From assembly GCF_003285545.1 (NCBI RefSeq), contig NZ_QLNV01000008.1:1-64000 (forward strand): a stretch of 64,000 nt of DNA. The letters run 5' to 3'. This stretch comes from Sinomicrobium soli (lineage in GTDB: Bacteria > Bacteroidota > Bacteroidia > Flavobacteriales > Flavobacteriaceae). The position numbers and the translations under genes are program-made. The notes beneath the pieces are model-generated. The model was not told the DNA's origin and made no database searches. It saw only the letters and a list, made by a program, of their open reading frames with translations. Positions 60,894-64,000 of the stretch are shown piece by piece (the first letter of the stretch is position 1; each line of letters starts with the position of its first letter).

Positions 60894-61340
60894 TCAGGTG
60901 CGGTATATGAAGTTTTCAATATTAAGGTTGGATTCCAGGTACTGGAAATTGATTTTCAGTATTTTTTCCACTACTTCCCTGAATTTCTCATAAGTATGCG
61001 GCTTGTCCATATAGACATTTGCTCCGTAGACAAAGGTATCTTCGATAAGCTGTTCCGAGGCCCCGGAGGAATAAATGACGATGAGGGTATTGCGGAGTTG
61101 GTGCTGTTTTCTTACCTGTCTCAGGTCTTTCAGGAAATTTTTTACCATCGGGTCTAATTTCAGGAATATAATATCGGGGACATGGTTTTGGGGGCCGTCA
61201 ATATATTCTAAAAGTTCATTGCTTTGTTGAAAAAAAATCATGCCGGCAACGAGGGTACTCTCATTGATGGCCTTTTGAAAAAGTTTTTTTGAAGATTTGT
61301 CATCCTCAACTACAGCCAATTTTAGAAAACCTCGTATCAT
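60894..61340 (-). CDS. receiver-like protein without phosphoacceptor Asp
   Basis: This 148-residue protein has the CheY-like fold pattern: the acidic pair in LAVVEDDKSSKKLF (residues 8-21), the conserved switch Ser in IVIYSSGAS, and Lys in YMDKPHTYEKF. At the phosphorylation site, strand 3 reads PDIIFLKLDPM, so Lys61 stands where the Asp should be. It therefore cannot be phosphorylated normally and may act by protein binding alone. ATG 61340 is used; a longer frame adds an unrelated N-terminus. It lies 114 bp downstream of an AraC-type gene on the same strand. Confidence 0.7.
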   Translation of the reverse strand: MIRGFLKLAVVEDDKSSKKLFQKAINESTLVAGMIFFQQSNELLEYIDGPQNHVPDIIFLKLDPMVKNFLKDLRQVRKQHQLRNTLIVIYSSGASEQLIEDTFVYGANVYMDKPHTYEKFREVVEKILKINFQYLESNLNIENFIYRT

Positions 61341-61387
61341 ATGGTCCGTTTTTTGAGTCCGGAAGTCCGGAGTCCTGAGTACATTTA

Positions 61388-61421
61388 CTTCCGGCTCCGG
61401 GCTTCCGACTATTTTGCCGTT
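61388..61421 (+). repeat. 34-bp intergenic repeat, second copy
   Basis: It matches 58590-58623 in 29 of 34 positions, and all differences are transitions. Both copies lie in gaps between genes in the same orientation. A related GTCCGGAAGTCCGGAGTC word sits just before this copy. Confidence 0.6.
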
Positions 61422-61454
61422 TCCTGCCTCGCAAATTAACAATGTGTGTATCAG

Positions 61455-62009
61455 TTACAGGGTGCGGTTTCTTTTTTGGATAATATTGTAAAAAGCCGTC
61501 GGGGTCATCCCGGTGGTCTTCTTGAATTGTTTGGACAGATGACCTACGCTGCTGTATCCCAGCTTATAGGAGATCTGGGTAAGCGAAAGCCTGCTTTCGA
61601 GAAGCAGCTTTTTCGCATAATCTATTTTTTTAAGAATTACAAAGTGTTCAATAGAATAGTGGGTGTGTTCTGAAAATATCTTGGAAAGATAGGTATAGGA
61701 ATAGTTCAGCTTTTCGGTGAGATAGGTCGAGAGCTTAGGGGATTTCAGGTCCTCCTGGTGTAATATCATTTCTGAAATGGTGTCCTTGGTACGCTGAATA
61801 AGCTCATGACGCGAGTTTTCAATAACATATATCCCGGCTTCCCGCAATTTATTTTTAAAAGTCCTGATCTCGGAGAGGGCAGGTTGTCCTTTCAGTTTTA
61901 CTTCGCTCCATCCGTTTAACTCATATTCTATTGAAGACGCTTTCAGGCATTCTTCCAGTACTTTCATATAGACCTTTTGTGCGTCGTAGGTTAAGTGCAT
62001 ACTAATCAT
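61455..62009 (-). CDS. AraC-type HTH regulator (short form)
   Basis: A 184-residue protein with an N-terminal part of about 80 residues and a C-terminal AraC-type double HTH: LSTYLTEKLNYSYTYLSKIFSEHTHYSIEHFVILKKIDYAKKLLLESRLSLTQISYKLGYSSVGHLSKQFKKTTGMTPTAF. The N-terminal region (YMKVLEECLKASSIEYELNG) has no recognised sensor. ATG 62009 or 62000 is the start. The receiver-like gene follows on the same strand and might feed signals to this protein (inference). Confidence 0.88.
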   Translation of the reverse strand: MISMHLTYDAQKVYMKVLEECLKASSIEYELNGWSEVKLKGQPALSEIRTFKNKLREAGIYVIENSRHELIQRTKDTISEMILHQEDLKSPKLSTYLTEKLNYSYTYLSKIFSEHTHYSIEHFVILKKIDYAKKLLLESRLSLTQISYKLGYSSVGHLSKQFKKTTGMTPTAFYNIIQKRNRTL

Positions 62010-62158
62010 GTGGATCCCGGGTTTGTTGATATGAACTTTTAACAGGTTTTATAATTCTTTCATTTTGTGAGATAAATTTAAGAAATAACTTGTTAATCAC
62101 GATCTTTTAAATGAGTTATAAATGATAAAAATATGCTTTGGAAGTTATGTAAGGGCAT

Positions 62159-62187
62159 AAAAAAAACTCCCTTCTCAAAAAAGGAGT
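62159..62187 (-). terminator. terminator of the CsbD-like gene
   Basis: On the minus strand, ACTCC/GGAGT pairs with a loop and is followed by seven T, about 145 bp beyond the stop codon. Confidence 0.55.
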
Positions 62188-62331
62188 CTATTTTCTCACG
62201 GATATGGGACGGAGGGGGCTTATGCCAATGTGCACTTTTCCCGGTGATATACTGATCTTTTTGAGTGATCACATCTCTATCCGTGATTTCCCGGTCAGGT
62301 CCGGGCAGGATGTGTCAAATCAAAACAGGTG

Positions 62332-62640
62332 TCAGTTTTCCCAGGATGCTATTTCTTCGCGAAGCTGCCGGAGGCTTTTACCTGTTTTATATTGCAGGTG
62401 TTTCAGCATATGCCCGAATTCTCCCGGGGCGTATACGATATCCGAACGGCTGAGACGATCGTATTTGTGCAGGAAATCTTCTTTTATTTTTATCCACTTC
62501 TTTTCCAGGGCGTTATCTTTTACCTTGTCCTGATGCAGGTGGCTATCCAGGAACTCGTCCTGTTCCTGCTCCTGTTCCTGCCTGTCCATGCGGCCTATTC
62601 CGCGGTGATGTGATTTGTCGTTGTTCTCTTGTGAATTCAT
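62332..62640 (-). CDS. CsbD-like stress protein
   Basis: A 102-residue protein. Its first half is Gln/Glu-rich and probably disordered (RQEQEQEQDEFL). The second half KKWIKIKEDFLHKYDRLSRSDIVYAPGEFGHMLKHLQYKTGKSLRQLREEI follows the CsbD pattern (W-x-x-IK--F--KY--L---D--Y--G). CsbD proteins accumulate under stress and their mode of action is unknown. It sits among other stress-type genes. Confidence 0.7.
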   Translation of the reverse strand: MNSQENNDKSHHRGIGRMDRQEQEQEQDEFLDSHLHQDKVKDNALEKKWIKIKEDFLHKYDRLSRSDIVYAPGEFGHMLKHLQYKTGKSLRQLREEIASWEN

Positions 62641-62790
62641 CTTCGGGATGTATTTGGTCTCGCTTAAAACCGGCTCCCTGCTTATCTTTTATTACAGAGC
62701 GGTTTTATGAGTTCGTTTGAATTTTTCTTTACCGGCCACGGAAAAACAATAGCCACGGCGGTACGGCAGCAGGTCGCTGTTCCGATGATG

Positions 62791-63213
62791 TCACTGGTTT
62801 TGTTGCTTTGTCCAGTCCTGATATTTCCGGTATTGCTCGGCAGAGAGAATATCTTTTAATATCCGGTCGCGTTCCGTTTCCAGATTTGTAGTTCGTGTAT
62901 TGTCAGACATCTCCTCAGACATTTCCTCGATATGGGTCTGGTAGTTTTTTTCAAAGGTCCTGATCTGCCCTTCATCCATTTCGAGATGGGAATACAGGGC
63001 ATTGATATCTACCCCTTCACGATTGTTGTCCGTGTTTTCGGAATTTGATCTCAACCTCCGGTCGTCACCGGCTCCCATGTTATTCTCACTACTGCTGTTG
63101 GCAGAAGTAGTATCGGGAAGTGTTCCGTTTTCCCGGTCCCTGTTTTTCCGGTCCCTGCACGCTAACAGTGCCATGATCCCGACAACGATTACGGTTACTC
63201 TTAAAATTTTCAT
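62791..63213 (-). CDS. hypothetical lipoprotein
   Basis: A 140-residue lipoprotein with signal MKILRVTVIVVGIMALLAC and Cys19. A long polar linker rich in Asn, Ser, Asp and Arg (residues 22-70) leads to a charged helical end (EEMSEEMSDN...LKDILSAEQYRKYQDWTKQQ). The ILSAEQYRKYQDW ending is reminiscent of the LTXXQ/Spy-like periplasmic family, but too short to be sure. Possibly envelope stress. Confidence 0.65.
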   Translation of the reverse strand: MKILRVTVIVVGIMALLACRDRKNRDRENGTLPDTTSANSSSENNMGAGDDRRLRSNSENTDNNREGVDINALYSHLEMDEGQIRTFEKNYQTHIEEMSEEMSDNTRTTNLETERDRILKDILSAEQYRKYQDWTKQQNQ

Positions 63214-63377
63214 GATATTATGCTTTTATGGGTTATATATTTCTGTAACTCAAATCTAACCAGCATTACCAAGATAAATTGACGCATATCGATCAAAAAT
63301 TAGTTCGGTACGTTACAAAGACCTTTTTCTGTCGGTTTCCGGTGAAGATAAGGGAGGGTTTAACCGGGATCTATATC

Positions 63378-63872
63378 CTAATGTTTTTCGGGAGGCGTGC
63401 CGTTTCCGGAAAGGGTGTGCTTTTTTCCTTCCCTGGTGTTCCAGCTGTTCTTGAAGAACTGCATAAAAGTCAGTGAGAGCACCATCGTTGTGGCAAACCC
63501 CATAAGAAGTACGGTAAACAGCAACATTCCCACATTGGCCGACCAGTCGAACTTCCACATCGGCATGAACCTGTCCGTAAAACGCGGATTCAGTTCTGTA
63601 ACATACAGGGTAAAGAAGGCGGTGTAGATTACTGTTGCGGTAAAGCCACATAACAGGCCCGCCCCGAACCCGTCCTGGTATTTGAATTCTTCGGCCCTGT
63701 GCTTTTTGTAATGTTTGATACACAAATACATACCTGCCCCCATAAAGAGGACATTGACAAAACTGAATGCGGGCTGTATATGGAGCCCGGCCAGGGAAAG
63801 CGATAAAAAGTATACGATCAGTATCACTGTTATCCCGCATCCGTATGCGATTGGTATAACCTGGTATTTCAT
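63378..63872 (-). CDS. DUF4199 membrane protein
   Basis: A 164-residue protein with four predicted membrane helices: residues 8-27, 35-52, 66-88 and 114-135. The conserved features of DUF4199 are the IKHYKKH-RAEEFKYQDGFGAGLLCGFTA stretch and an acidic loop before the last helix. Function unknown; common in Bacteroidota inner membranes. ATG 63872 gives the usual start, MKYQVIPIAYGCG. Confidence 0.8.
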   Translation of the reverse strand: MKYQVIPIAYGCGITVILIVYFLSLSLAGLHIQPAFSFVNVLFMGAGMYLCIKHYKKHRAEEFKYQDGFGAGLLCGFTATVIYTAFFTLYVTELNPRFTDRFMPMWKFDWSANVGMLLFTVLLMGFATTMVLSLTFMQFFKNSWNTREGKKHTLSGNGTPPEKH

Positions 63873-64000
63873 ATGCGCTGTTTTTAAAGCAATACAAGGG
63901 CAAGTTGCCACAATCTCCAGGGGACGGTGTGCTCTATCCGTTTTATTTTTAATGCATTCGCGTAAATGGTCAAACAATTAACTTTCTATTTAGAAGCGGG

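Overview
The window looks like chromosomal DNA of a member of the Bacteroidota, most likely a Flavobacteriaceae species. The support is the family content: a SusC/SusD pair with a hybrid two-component regulator, DUF4290, DUF493, START-like and DUF4199 proteins, a Smr-less MutS2, a MurA with Asp in place of the catalytic Cys, TANNTTTG-type -7 elements and weak Shine-Dalgarno sequences. The species cannot be told from the sequence alone. Most of the window is moderately GC-rich with strong codon bias. The stretch at about 31.1-33.9 kb is visibly AT-richer.

Region 1 (1-30.8 kb) is housekeeping. It holds a decayed gene end, tRNA-Met, a START-like protein, a class IV aminotransferase, YqgE, HU, fmt-recQ, an AAA NTPase, DUF493-DUF4290-murA, a structured non-coding stretch (9.3-9.8 kb), mutS2, pyrR-pyrB, a STAS-like protein with rnz, pdxH, the polyphosphate group sixA-ppk1-ppx, sbcD-sbcC, the 4.5S SRP RNA, a glutaminyl cyclase, peptidase E, two CarboxypepD_reg-like secreted proteins and an M1 aminopeptidase.

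Region 2 (31.0-33.9 kb) is a small AT-rich insert directly downstream of tRNA-Pro(GGG). It carries a 2H phosphoesterase, a broken AbiEii-type toxin gene, and a secreted esterase with a C-terminal TPR segment.

Region 3 (33.9-54.9 kb) is a polysaccharide utilization locus. A divergently transcribed hybrid two-component regulator faces a long co-directional run: SusC, SusD, a surface glycan-binding lipoprotein, a GH-A TIM-barrel lipoprotein, a secreted FAD-dependent oxidoreductase, a second GH-A lipoprotein, a GH3 beta-glucosidase, a second FAD oxidoreductase with a golvesin-like C-terminal domain, a 25-codon coupled mini-ORF and a CstA-type transporter. A SemiSWEET sugar transporter gene converges on it. 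The alternating paralogous pairs of glycosidase and extracytoplasmic flavoenzyme suggest a combined oxidative and hydrolytic glycan pathway. This is the best candidate in the window for an undescribed system.

Region 4 (54.9-64 kb) is a loose set of stress and envelope genes: an SDR dehydrogenase, small membrane proteins, dodecin, a Cys-rich four-helix copper-type protein, DoxX with a divergent HxlR regulator, a truncated DUF2267 gene, two AraC-type regulators, a receiver-like protein lacking its phosphoacceptor Asp, a CsbD-like protein, a lipoprotein and DUF4199. Intergenic repeats and hairpins are frequent here.
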